Shown here one piece after another: positions 6,969-15,500 of a stretch of 36,730 nucleotides of DNA. Position 1 is the first letter of the stretch. Every line of letters starts with the position of its first letter. The notes beneath the pieces are model-generated. The model made no database searches. It was not told where the DNA came from and was given only the letters and a program-made list of their open reading frames with translations. The stretch is taken from the NCBI GenBank assembly GCA_025210655.1, contig JAOARG010000029.1:1-36730 (forward strand), read 5' to 3'. Position numbers and translations under genes: made by a program. Source of the stretch: Bacillota bacterium. Its GTDB lineage: Bacteria > Bacillota > Clostridia > Peptostreptococcales > Acidaminobacteraceae.

Positions 6969-7855
6969 TACTCTATCAATCCTTTTTCTGATAAAAAGTT
7001 TCTAGCTAATACAGGAATATCTTTACCCTCAACTTCAACTAAATAATTCATCCTAATCATATCTTCTTCAGAAATTAACATCTCCATCTTCATTAGAATA
7101 TCTCTAATTTCAGGATATCTTTCTAAAACATCTTTTCTCATCACTATCCCACAGTGATATGAAGGGAAAAAATTCTTGTCATCCCTTAAAACTTTCATAC
7201 CGTACTCTTTTAATCTCCCATCAGTGGAAAATCCATTTATTACATCAACTTCACCTTGATCAACTGCCATATATTTAAGTCCTATATCCATTTCCTTTAC
7301 ATCAAGAAAATCAAATCCATACTTAAGTCTAAGTCCATGGAATCCATCCTCCCTTTCAAAGAAATCATATTCCCCTCCAAATTTCAATTTATCTGAGAGA
7401 GAAGATAAATCAGAATAAGTCTCTATATTCATCTCTTTTGCCACGGAGTCTTTTATAGCTAAGGCAAAAGTATTATTAAATCCCAATAAATTTAGCCACT
7501 CTAGCTGAAATTCTTCCTCATACTGAATCTTCAATTCTTCATACATTTCATCACTATTTAAGGAAGGGGCATTCTTTAAAACAAACATCCAAGCCGTACC
7601 AGTATATTCTGGATATATATCTATATCTCCACTTAAAAGTGCTGGATGAATATTTGAAGTTCCACCACCTATACCCTGTTTTAAAACTACTTCTATATGA
7701 CTATTTTCTTCAATAAGTGTCTTCATCATTTCAGTTATTATATACTGTTCCGTCATAGGCTTGCTGGCAATAACAAGCTTTTTAGATTCTTCATTACTAC
7801 TACAAGCTGACAATAGTAAAGCTAATATCATAAATACTAAAATTGTTTTTTTCAT
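6968..7855 (-). CDS. Substrate-binding lipoprotein of the OpuC-like ABC importer (OpuAC/OsmX family)
   Basis: 295 residues with a lipoprotein signal (MKKTILVFMILALLLSAC, lipobox LSAC). The body matches betaine/choline-type binding proteins: KKLVIASKPMTEQYIITEMM near the start, then GGTSNIHPALLSGDIDIYPEYTGTAW, and later GEVDVINGFSTDGRL. The motif EQYI(I/L) and YPEYTGT are typical of the OpuCC/YehZ group that binds quaternary amines such as betaine, choline or carnitine. Which amine cannot be settled from sequence. It lies between the permease (25-base gap) and the ATPase (overlap). Confidence 0.9.
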   Translation of the reverse strand: MKKTILVFMILALLLSACSSNEESKKLVIASKPMTEQYIITEMMKTLIEENSHIEVVLKQGIGGGTSNIHPALLSGDIDIYPEYTGTAWMFVLKNAPSLNSDEMYEELKIQYEEEFQLEWLNLLGFNNTFALAIKDSVAKEMNIETYSDLSSLSDKLKFGGEYDFFEREDGFHGLRLKYGFDFLDVKEMDIGLKYMAVDQGEVDVINGFSTDGRLKEYGMKVLRDDKNFFPSYHCGIVMRKDVLERYPEIRDILMKMEMLISEEDMIRMNYLVEVEGKDIPVLARNFLSEKGLIE

Positions 7856-7880
7856 TTTTATTCTCCTGATTTTTACTCAA

Positions 7881-8519
7881 TCATGCTGAATACTTTACAA
7901 TAAGCCTTTTTTCTATCTTTCCCAATAACAAATCAATTAACATTGCCAAAATGGCAACAATGAAACTTCCCGAAAGGACCATTTCCATATTGTATGTGGT
8001 AATCCCCCTATATATAGCCACCCCAAGTCCACCAGCACCAATAAAAGCAGCTATAGCACCAAGGGCTATAGTCATTACAACCATAGTTCTAAAACCAGCA
8101 AATATTACTGGAAGAGCCAAGGGCAATTCCACATAAAAAAGGATTTCATGTGATTTTGCCCCCATTGCTCTAGATGCCTCAACCACATCCTGATCAACTT
8201 GTTTTATCCCAACATAAACATTCCTAATCATCGGTAATAATCCATAGACAATCAAGGCTATAATAGCACTTTTATTACCAATTCCAGTTATAGACACAAG
8301 AATTCCAAACAAAGCTATGGAAGGGATAGTGTAAATAATCCCGCTAATAGGAAGTACAAGAGCTTCAAGAATTTTAACCCTAGTCATCAAAATTCCCAAG
8401 GACACCCCTATAATCATTACGAAAAGTATTGCAATTGAACATATGATTGTGTGCTCAATTATAAGTTCAATAAAAAAACTAGACCTTTGTCCAAATATAT
8501 CAATTATACTAGATATCAT
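7881..8519 (-). CDS. ABC importer permease, OpuCB/ProW family
   Basis: 212 residues with about five or six membrane segments (hydrophobic blocks near 20-42, 50-75, 80-100, 128-160 and 170-200). The EAA-like loop MGAKSHEILFYVELPLALPVIFAGFRT is the coupling site to the ATPase. Length and composition match the single permease subunit of OpuC-type importers. Only one permease gene is present, so a homodimer is expected. It starts 9 bases after the stop of the flavin/ferredoxin gene, which suggests co-transcription with the MarR-controlled genes. Confidence 0.9.
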   Translation of the reverse strand: MISSIIDIFGQRSSFFIELIIEHTIICSIAILFVMIIGVSLGILMTRVKILEALVLPISGIIYTIPSIALFGILVSITGIGNKSAIIALIVYGLLPMIRNVYVGIKQVDQDVVEASRAMGAKSHEILFYVELPLALPVIFAGFRTMVVMTIALGAIAAFIGAGGLGVAIYRGITTYNMEMVLSGSFIVAILAMLIDLLLGKIEKRLIVKYSA

Positions 8520-8528
8520 ATTCCCACC

Positions 8529-9131
8529 TTACATTCCAGTAGGATAAGCAATTGCATCTACAGGACAAGAATTAACACATAGACCACACTCATCACAAAA
8601 TTCTGGGTTAATTGAAAACATTTTATTATCTTCACTAATAGCTCCGAATGGGCAAACCTTTATACAGGCTCCACAGGAAATACAGCTGTCAGTTATTTTA
8701 CATCCAGCTTCCCTAACTTTTCCCTCACCAAGTACAAATCTTTCCCTTCTCATCTTGACTTCCACTCCGCTTAAGTCAAATATTTCCCCCTTACCCTTAT
8801 AAACTCTAAAGGCTACATAACTTGAAAATCCATTAGGAAAAAGTTCTTTCAAGGAAGGATTCAAGTGAAAAATTTTGTCCATTATATCTTCATCAACTAT
8901 CTCAACTTCACCATCTAATCTTACCTGCACATAAGACTTATTCATTGCAGTTATTGATACATGCATATTTTCCATAAGCTGTCTATAAAAAGGTTTTGTC
9001 TTAGCTGTTACAAAATAAAGTCCCTTCTCATCTACATGCATTACGTCAATAATCCTTGACTTAGCTTTTCCATTTTCAACAGTTGAAATTACTACGGATT
9101 TAATCTCCCTCAACATTTTTAGAGCCTTCAT
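8529..9131 (-). CDS. Flavin-binding split-barrel protein fused to a 2[4Fe-4S] ferredoxin domain
   Basis: 200 residues from the chosen start. The reading frame is open 23 codons further up, but the ATG at 9129-9131 follows GAGGAGG at good spacing and leaves the operator palindrome (9151-9170) outside the gene. Residues about 1-130 look like a pyridoxamine-phosphate-oxidase-type split barrel (KSVVISTVENGKAKSRIIDV, LYFVTAKTKPFYRQL), which commonly holds FMN. The C-terminus carries two [4Fe-4S] motifs, CISCGACIKVCP and CDECGLCVNSCP. It is probably a small redox protein passing electrons between a flavin and ferredoxin clusters; partner unknown. It lies between marR and the ABC permease and probably shares their regulation. 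Confidence 0.85.
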   Translation of the reverse strand: MKALKMLREIKSVVISTVENGKAKSRIIDVMHVDEKGLYFVTAKTKPFYRQLMENMHVSITAMNKSYVQVRLDGEVEIVDEDIMDKIFHLNPSLKELFPNGFSSYVAFRVYKGKGEIFDLSGVEVKMRRERFVLGEGKVREAGCKITDSCISCGACIKVCPFGAISEDNKMFSINPEFCDECGLCVNSCPVDAIAYPTGM

Positions 9132-9150
9132 ATAATCTTCCTCCTCGAAT

Positions 9151-9170
9151 ATACTTCGGTATCGAAGTAT
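9151..9170. promoter_or_regulatory. MarR operator copy 2, before the flavin/ferredoxin gene
   Basis: ATACTTCGGTATCGAAGTAT, a 20-bp palindrome with a single central mismatch pair. It has the same arms (TACTTCG/CGAAGTA) as the site in the marR promoter. It lies between the marR stop and the SD of the next gene, so it may control an internal promoter. Confidence 0.8.
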
Positions 9171-9189
9171 ATATTCTAATATTAGGCGG

Positions 9190-9624
9190 CTATTTGCCAC
9201 CTAAAAAATTATCCCTAACCTTCATAAGTCCTTTTCTAAAAATAAGGATTTCCTCTTCACTCATACCTTGATACTGAATATTGTATATCTGATTTGATAT
9301 TTCAAATATATCATTTTTCATTGCAAGACCCTTATCAGTAAGACAAACTATTTTAGAACGTCCATCTACCTCATTGCTTTTAGAATAAATATAACCCAAC
9401 TTTTCAAGTTTACCTATCAAAGTAGTTACTGTAGATCTTTCCCTCCTAATTTCTTCTGCAATTTCAGTCTTTGTCATCTCACCCTTCATAATTAAGGTTG
9501 CAAGTATATCTCCATGGGAAGGTGCAAGGCCCTTGTGGCCCCTCTTACTTAGTTCATCAACAATAATGCTATTGGCCGCTTCCCTTATTCGACCAATTAT
9601 TGAAATTGTATTATCATTCTTCAT
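9190..9624 (-). CDS. MarR-family transcriptional regulator, probably autoregulated and leaderless
   Basis: 144 residues from the ATG at 9622-9624. An upstream in-frame start exists (to 9660) but would overlap the promoter and operator, so I reject it. Typical MarR layout: helix H1 (IGRIREAANSIIVDEL), a winged helix-turn-helix (GEMTKTEIAEEIRRERSTVTTLIGKLEKLGYI with the wing SNEVDGRSKIVCLTDKG) and a C-terminal dimerisation helix. A consensus promoter spans an 18-bp perfect palindrome immediately upstream, and the predicted first transcribed base is the A of the ATG. It likely represses itself and the genes downstream; the inducer is unknown, perhaps a redox-active or phenolic compound, given the flavin/ferredoxin neighbour. 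Confidence 0.9.
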   Translation of the reverse strand: MKNDNTISIIGRIREAANSIIVDELSKRGHKGLAPSHGDILATLIMKGEMTKTEIAEEIRRERSTVTTLIGKLEKLGYIYSKSNEVDGRSKIVCLTDKGLAMKNDIFEISNQIYNIQYQGMSEEEILIFRKGLMKVRDNFLGGK

Positions 9625-9630
9625 AGGGTA

Positions 9631-9660
9631 ATTATACTTCGATATCGAAGTAAATGTCAA
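9631..9660 (-). promoter_or_regulatory. marR promoter with embedded operator copy 1
   Basis: TTGACA (9655-9660), 18-bp spacer, TATAAT (9631-9636). The spacer carries TACTTCGATATCGAAGTA (9635-9652), a perfect 18-bp palindrome. A dimer bound there would block RNA polymerase. The -10 ends seven bases before the A of the ATG, so the mRNA should start on the start codon. Confidence 0.88.
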
Positions 9661-9679
9661 GAAAAATCTCTTTCCTTAT

Positions 9680-9850
9680 GCCTAAGATAGCCTAAAGCTG
9701 TACTAGTCGCGCCTAATCGCTTATTTTAAACTAGCCTAAAATTGTTTTTATTCTTGTATTTCTAAAGAAATACAAGAATAAAAACAACATTAGGCTAATT
9801 GCATAGCAATGATTAGGCGCGATCAAGAGTAGCTTTAGGCTATTTTAGGC
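9680..9850. repeat. 171-bp nested inverted repeat built from GCCTAA/TTAGGC (MITE-like)
   Basis: Left arm carries GCCTAA at 9680, 9690, 9711 and 9734; right arm carries TTAGGC at 9790, 9813, 9835 and 9845. Stems: 9680-9699 with 9831-9850 (19 of 20), 9708-9718 with 9811-9821 (11 of 11), 9732-9739 with 9790-9797 (8 of 8), and an apical 22-bp perfect arm pair 9742-9763 with 9766-9787. A side hairpin ATTGC/GCAAT sits at 9798-9810. It has no ORF. It lies between the marR promoter and the kinase terminator. I see no clear target-site duplication. Confidence 0.9.
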
Positions 9851-9881
9851 AAAAAAATCCACTGCACTAAAAACAGTGGAT
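9851..9881 (-). terminator. Rho-independent terminator of the deoxynucleoside kinase gene
   Basis: ATCCACTG (9857-9864) pairs with CAGTGGAT (9874-9881), followed on the minus strand by seven U (9851-9857). Confidence 0.9.
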
Positions 9882-9890
9882 TATAATTAT

Positions 9891-10592
9891 TTATTTCAAA
9901 ACTAAATGTTCCTTAAGAACACTTATTATTTTTTCCTGCATATCCTCTTTTAGATCACCGTTTTCGTCTAAACAACATTCATTGAAATCTATTCTAACCT
10001 TTGGACAGATGTTGAAAGATTCATACCACTCTTCGTAGTTTCTTCTTAGGTCTTCCATATAATCCCTTGGTATTAAATCGGCTTCTGTTGATCTAGCTCT
10101 ACAGTTGATTCTATCCATTGCAGTATCAACGCATACATCTACATATATAAGTAGCTCTGGTGGTCTAATGTGTTGTAACATATTATAAAGAAGATCTCTG
10201 TATATAGTAAACTCGTCAGCTGTCATTTGCCCTCTATCGTGAATTGTTTTTGCAAATATTTCATCACCATAGATGGATCTATCAAGAATTGCTTCGTTTC
10301 CATTTGCTTCTATAGCTTTTATATCTCTGAATCTGTCATTCAAAAACATTACCTGGATAATTGCGCTCCATCTTTCTTGATTTTCATAAAATCTGTCAAG
10401 CATTCTTTGTGCTAGACTGTCACTGCTTTCATCCTTTAACTCCTCATAAAGTGGAAGTTCAAGATACTCACTTATAAAACTTGCCAGTGTACTTTTACCA
10501 GCACCAATAATACCGTCAACAACAATTGCCATATTGCTCGATTCTCCTTCATAAATATAGTTTCTATAGTCACTTGATAAATACTGTTTCAT
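9891..10592 (-). CDS. Deoxynucleoside kinase (dGK/dAK/TK2-like family)
   Basis: About 233 residues from the ATG at 10590-10592, which follows GGAGG by seven bases; the more upstream GTG at 10608 would put that SD inside the gene. An alternative ATG at 10530-10532, preceded by GGAG, would start right at the kinase fold (MAIVVDGIIGAGKST). Motifs: P-loop GIIGAGKST, LDRSIYGDEIFA (the family DRS motif), and the lid region RINCRARSTEADLIPRDYMEDL. The enzyme transfers phosphate to deoxynucleosides in the salvage pathway; which base is preferred cannot be fixed by eye. It stands alone between its own terminator and the divergent cold shock gene. Confidence 0.88.
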   Translation of the reverse strand: MKQYLSSDYRNYIYEGESSNMAIVVDGIIGAGKSTLASFISEYLELPLYEELKDESSDSLAQRMLDRFYENQERWSAIIQVMFLNDRFRDIKAIEANGNEAILDRSIYGDEIFAKTIHDRGQMTADEFTIYRDLLYNMLQHIRPPELLIYVDVCVDTAMDRINCRARSTEADLIPRDYMEDLRRNYEEWYESFNICPKVRIDFNECCLDENGDLKEDMQEKIISVLKEHLVLK

Positions 10593-10932
10593 TCTACAGC
10601 CTCCGAACACAACATATAGTACTTTTCGTATATATAATACAGTATATATTGTACCATTTATTTAGAAAAAATAAAGTGCTTTAGAGCAAATATTTTAACA
10701 AAAATAAGATTGTAATAGTAACCATCTTCTTGAAATTGAAACAATAATATGTTAGTATTAAGGGGTGATACCTTATATTCAATTGAAAAATGCTATACTT
10801 GGATAATACAATTATACGTTACATGTAAGTTACTTCCAAGTTTAATGAAAATTCTGACCTATGTCTGCTATTTTTATGTAAGTTAGTTTTTCAAAAAGAA
10901 TTAAGGAAATAATAATTTGGAGGTAATGAACT
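10593..10932. promoter_or_regulatory. 340-bp divergent spacer between the kinase and csp genes
   Basis: The part near the kinase gene (10620-10660) is an AT-rich, partly palindromic stretch with -10-like TACAAT (10648-10653, minus, preceded by TGG) but no clear -35. For csp, TTGAAA (10730-10735), 17 bp and TAGTAT (10753-10758) with an upstream TGT give a plausible promoter. This leaves a 5' leader of about 165 nt, as is usual for cold shock genes whose leader folds with temperature. No ORF supported. Confidence 0.5.
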
Positions 10933-11130
10933 ATGAACGGTACAGTAAAATGGTTTAACGCAGAAAAAGGATACGGATTCATCACTGGAGAGAACGGAGA
11001 AGATATCTTCGTACATTTCTCACAAATCAACGTTGACGGTTACAAGACTTTAGAAGAAGGACAAAAAGTTTCTTACGAAGTAGGCGAAGGTGCTAAAGGT
11101 CCTCAAGCTGAGAACGTAACTCCTGCTTAA
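10933..11130 (+). CDS. csp: Cold shock protein (CspA/CspB family)
   Basis: 65 residues, a single cold shock domain. Both RNA-binding motifs are present: RNP1 as KGYGFIT and RNP2 as DIFVHFS, and the start [16 protein letters not shown] is canonical. It binds single-stranded nucleic acid and melts RNA structure. SD GGAGG (10919-10923) precedes the ATG by nine bases. Codon use is strongly biased to those seen in highly expressed genes (AAC, GAA, TTC), unlike most neighbours. It is monocistronic, with a long leader and a strong terminator. Confidence 0.97.
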   Translation: MNGTVKWFNAEKGYGFITGENGEDIFVHFSQINVDGYKTLEEGQKVSYEVGEGAKGPQAENVTPA

Positions 11131-11153
11131 TTAAAACCTAATAAAGCAAACTA

Positions 11154-11184
11154 AAAGAGCAGTCTTATGACCGCTCTTTTTTTA
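11154..11184. terminator. Bidirectional terminator between csp and the cobO-end operon
   Basis: AGAGCaGTC pairs with GACcGCTCT around a TTAT loop, followed by seven T on the plus strand for csp. On the minus strand the same stem is followed by four U, so it can also end the long operon that finishes at 11210. Confidence 0.88.
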
Positions 11185-11209
11185 TTAGCCTAACACTATA
11201 GGTCTTACC

Positions 11210-11731
11210 TTAACAATCTATTCCTTCCCTAGACATTACACCTTTTTGATAATAATGCTTTATCTCTTTCATTTCTGTTACCAGGTCTGCAAGATCAATA
11301 ATTTTTTCAGATGCATATCTTCCGGTAATTATTAGCTCAGTATCACCATGTCTCTTATCAATTATTTTGATAAGATCCTCTTCTTTTATTAAACCCAAAT
11401 ACACTGCTATTGTAATTTCATCAAGTATAACAAGACTGTATTTCCCTGATGATACACTATCAAGTGCCTTTTCAAGGCCATCCTTTGCACACTCATAATC
11501 TTCCTTAGTAGGCTTACCGTCAATAAGGCAAGATCTACCAAGTTGTTCTATTTCTATATTTTCCATCAAGTCAGATATTTTAGTTTCTGAATATTTCATT
11601 CCCTTTAAAAACTGGCCTATATAAACTCTTCTTCCCATAAGTCCTGTCCTTAGTGCAACACCAAAGGCAGCGGTAGTTTTTCCCTTACCATTACCTGTAT
11701 AAACATGAACATATGCAGCCACCCTAATCAA
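11210..11731 (-). CDS. Cob(I)alamin / cobyrinic acid a,c-diamide adenosyltransferase, CobO/BtuR family
   Basis: 173 residues. P-loop TGNGKGKTTAAFG near the N-terminus, QFLKGMKYSE, LVILDEI (Walker-B-like) and the late ELIITGRYA motif are those of the CobA/CobO/BtuR family, which adds the adenosyl group to reduced corrinoids in making coenzyme B12. No other cobalamin gene or B12 riboswitch is near. It is the last gene of the operon that starts with rarD; its ATG overlaps the stop of the phosphatase gene by four bases (ATGA). Confidence 0.9.
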   Translation of the reverse strand: MIRVAAYVHVYTGNGKGKTTAAFGVALRTGLMGRRVYIGQFLKGMKYSETKISDLMENIEIEQLGRSCLIDGKPTKEDYECAKDGLEKALDSVSSGKYSLVILDEITIAVYLGLIKEEDLIKIIDKRHGDTELIITGRYASEKIIDLADLVTEMKEIKHYYQKGVMSREGIDC

Positions 11732-12501
11732 TCCCTTCTCAAATCAATATCACTGCTATTGAGTATATAAAAACCATAATTAAATAAGTCTTTTCTAGTA
11801 TAATCTATATCCTTATCCTCAAAAGTTTTTATGAGCCCGCCAGCTTCCCTTATTATGGTCTCCATGGCACAGGTATCCCATATCATTGTATTACCAAATC
11901 TATAGTAAATATCACCTGTTCCATCTGCAATTTTACATCCCTTCAGAGAACTACCCATTCCTATGGTTTTCCCCACCTTAGGACTCTCAAGTAGTTCCAT
12001 ATAAGGGCCTGAACCATGGGATCTAGAAATAAATGCTATAAGATTTTCCCTTCTTAAGCTAACAGTAATTTCATCAGTAATACCTGATTCAATTTTGTAT
12101 GCACCATTTCCCTTTTCTCCATAATACATTATGTCAAAACAAGGGGCATATATTACCCCCATTACTGGAATACCATCCTTGATAAGACCAATATTTATAG
12201 TAAACTCTCCGTTTTTCTTAACAAATTCCTTTGTACCATCAATGGGATCAATAATCCATACATAACCTTCACTTCTATCAATTTCATTGACGGATTCCTC
12301 AGACAAAATTAAATCATGGGGAAAATTCTCCTTTATCATATTAATTATTATTTCTTCTGCCTTTAAATCAGCTTCTGTAAGTGGAGAAAGATCTTCTTTA
12401 CTATATACCTTAAAATCCTTATTATATATATCAAGTACTGCCTTTCCAGATTCATATCCCGCTTTTATAGCCATTTCAAGTCTCTTATTCAACTTTATCA
12501 C
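11728..12501 (-). CDS. Inositol-monophosphatase-family phosphatase, CysQ-like
   Basis: 257 residues. Metal and catalytic motifs: EESVNE (first Glu ligands), WIIDPIDGTKEFV (DPxDGTxEF, the form typical of CysQ/BisPNase), and the late IWDTCAMETIIREAGG. CysQ converts 3'-phosphoadenosine 5'-phosphate to AMP, clearing a by-product of sulfate assimilation and of acyl-carrier maturation; the DGTKEF wording favours this over inositol phosphate. Four-base overlaps on both sides (sbcC and cobO-like genes) show tight translational coupling. Confidence 0.85.
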   Translation of the reverse strand: MIKLNKRLEMAIKAGYESGKAVLDIYNKDFKVYSKEDLSPLTEADLKAEEIIINMIKENFPHDLILSEESVNEIDRSEGYVWIIDPIDGTKEFVKKNGEFTINIGLIKDGIPVMGVIYAPCFDIMYYGEKGNGAYKIESGITDEITVSLRRENLIAFISRSHGSGPYMELLESPKVGKTIGMGSSLKGCKIADGTGDIYYRFGNTMIWDTCAMETIIREAGGLIKTFEDKDIDYTRKDLFNYGFYILNSSDIDLRRD

Positions 12502-15500
12502 CCCACAATCATCTTGATTTTCGTATTACTATCTTCTTTTTCAAGGACTATCTTAGAATTAATCCTATGTTTGATTTCTTCAACATGACTTATTATACCT
12601 ACGGATAACTGTTCGAATTTTAGTTTTTCTAAGCTAGATAAAACTGTTTCAAGTGTCTCACTATCAAGTGTTCCAAATCCTTCGTCTAAGAAGAAGAAAT
12701 CAATATTACTTTTGCTTTTCATCTGTATTTTTGATGAAAGTGCAAGGGCCATTGAAAGGGATGTAAGGAATGACTCTCCTCCAGAAAGGGAATTGATATC
12801 CCTGCTAATTCCACTATTATAATAATCACTAACTATAAAGTTTCCGTTCATATCCATACCAAGGGAATATCTATTGCCGGTCAATTTCATAAGTCTATTT
12901 GTAGCGTCAGCTAGGATGTATTCCATCTCTCCTTTTGAAATAAAATCAACCAGCTTATTGCCCTTTATTAGATCATTTATTATAGAGTAGTCATGAATTG
13001 ATTTTTCTATATGAGATTTTTCCTTTTCCAGCTCTATTACCTGCTGGAGTTTCATTTTATATTCCTCAATAATAACATCAAAATTTCCTAATTTCTTTAT
13101 GATTTCATTATAAGAAATTTGAACTTCCTCCTTGGAAGATAAAGCCTCTTCAATTGTTTCATTGATCCCCTGATAATTATTCAAATCTTTTGTCAAAAGT
13201 TCAAATCTTGACTTGGAGTTATTGTATTTTTCAAGCCCCATGTAATAATCACTATTAAGTGACTCAAAGCTTTCTTTATCATATATTCTTTCCTTGTAAT
13301 CATCAGGAAGTTCTAAAGATTTGAACATGGAATATAGTTCATTCTCAAGTTTTTCTATTATCTCCCCATAGTTAAGTATTTTTTGACATAAATCATTGTA
13401 ATTCTTATCAAGATTGTCAAATCGATTTTTAACCATTCTTAAATCTTCTTGAGTATCTAACTCATTCTTTTCAAAGTTATCAATATAAGAAGAAATTTCT
13501 TCATATTGAGTCCTTGTATCTTTTTGAATATGGTCTAATCCAATTTGACTTTCAACTTCATTAACTTCAATACTTAAATCCTTAATTATTTTAAGACTAT
13601 TATCCATATCCCTTTCAAGGGACACAATTCTTAGATTTTTTTCATTGTAATTATTATTAATAACTATAAGCTGATTATCAAGTTCAGACCTTACTATCCT
13701 CAAATCATTAACTTTCTTTTCATTATCGAGTATAGTTTTTAATTTATCTTCGGGATATTTTTCATCTATGGAAAGTTTATCAATTTCATAATTTACAGCA
13801 CTAAGACTCTTCTCACTATCAGCAATTCTTATTTCTATATTTTCAACATCCTCCATATTTCTTTTCATTTTTAATGTCAATAAAATTATTTCTTTTTCTA
13901 CTTCCCTAACTTTTGATTCCTTAATATCTATGTCATCTAAAAGACTATTCATTTTTACTGCTGCTTCATCCATTTTTTTCTTCTTTACCATTATAGTCTT
14001 CAACTTATCTTCTAAATCTTCTTTTCTTATATCTTCCTTATCTATTCCCTTAACTATCTTTTCAATTTCCATATCCATATGGGAAATTTCAAAGCTAAGT
14101 GACATCAGCTTTTCCCTTGACTGAATAACTTGAAGAATATCTGAAGAAAATGCACCTTCCCTAGTCTCCATTAAGCCCAAATGATTATAAGTTCCCATAC
14201 AAACAGGACATACATCACCCTCATTCAGCTTATCCCTAATCGCCATTCCAATCACACTTAGATCAAAGCTATCCATCTCATTATCCACTAGCTTTCTAAG
14301 TTTTCTTTCCTCAGACTTTTTCCCATTCAAGCTATTTTTTGATTTATTCAAATCCTCCTGAAGTCCTGACAAGTTATTCTTAATAAGATCAATATTTTCC
14401 CTTATTGAATCCTCTAAGGAAATTTCTTTTGCCAGTTCGTCCATATGTTTTTTTAGTTCTTTTTCTGCTTCTTTAGAATTAACTATTTTTTCTTCTAAAT
14501 CTTTTTTACTTTTTTCAAGTTTATCAACAGTTTCTTCACTTTCGGCAAGTGATTTCTTATTAATATCTTTTTCACATTTATTTTTCTTTATATCTTCACT
14601 TAATGATTTTCTTTCCTTAAGTAAATCCACCAATGATTTAAGACTCTCCCTAAAATGGATATCTACCGTCATTTCCTCTATCTTATCTACTGTATCTCTA
14701 AGTATAGATTCTTTCTCTTTCTTATTTTCATCAATTTCTTTCAAATGATTTTTTATACTAAGTATTTCATTTTTAAGCTCTTGGGATTCAGTATCTTTCA
14801 AAGTAAGTTTCCTTGATAATTTATCCAACTTCTCCTTTAATTCAAGAATAGTCTCTAACTGCTTTTGGTATAACTTTTTCTGTGGAAGACTTTCTTTCTT
14901 TTCTAAAAATATACTTTCCAGCTTATTTTCTAGATCAATAAGCTGCTTTTTCATATTAGTGTGTTTCTCCCTTAAAGCCTCTTCCGAAAGCCTAAGGTCA
15001 CTTCTAATCACTTCATTGCTTTTTATGTCATCATCGATTTTAAGAATAGGTTGACATTTTTTCGTAAGCTCTAAACTTTCCTTTACCCCATTCCAATAAT
15101 CAATATTATCTTCATATTCATTAACTAAGGCCTTTAGTTCCTCAATCTCCTTAGCAGTTCTATCCCTTTTTCCTATAAGCTCAATTCTTTTATCAAGCTC
15201 AAGAAGTTGGGATTTCTTTTCTTCTTTCTCCTTATCTGCATCTTTCCTATCTTTCTCAATTTCTTTAAGTTCCTTAGATGTTCGATCCCCCAGTACAGCA
15301 AGCTTACCCCTAACTACTTCTATATCCTTATCTAGTTCCCTTCTTATCCTTCTGATTTTATCTTGAAGTTTAGAACCATACTTTTCAAGATTTAATATTC
15401 TCTCAAGCATGTCCCTACGATTCTTACCAGACAGTTTAAGAAACTCGCTGAATTTTCCCTGGGGTAAAACCACAGACTTAACGAAGTCCTCTGACCTTAG

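Noticed and set aside
9132..9200. Longer N-terminus for the flavin/ferredoxin protein
   Set aside because: It would read through the operator palindrome and SD; the ATG at 9131 has GAGGAGG at the right distance.
9625..9660. Longer N-terminus for MarR
   Set aside because: The extension is encoded by the promoter itself, including both hexamers.
10842..11030. 62-codon minus-strand frame
   Set aside because: Antisense to the cold shock gene and its leader.
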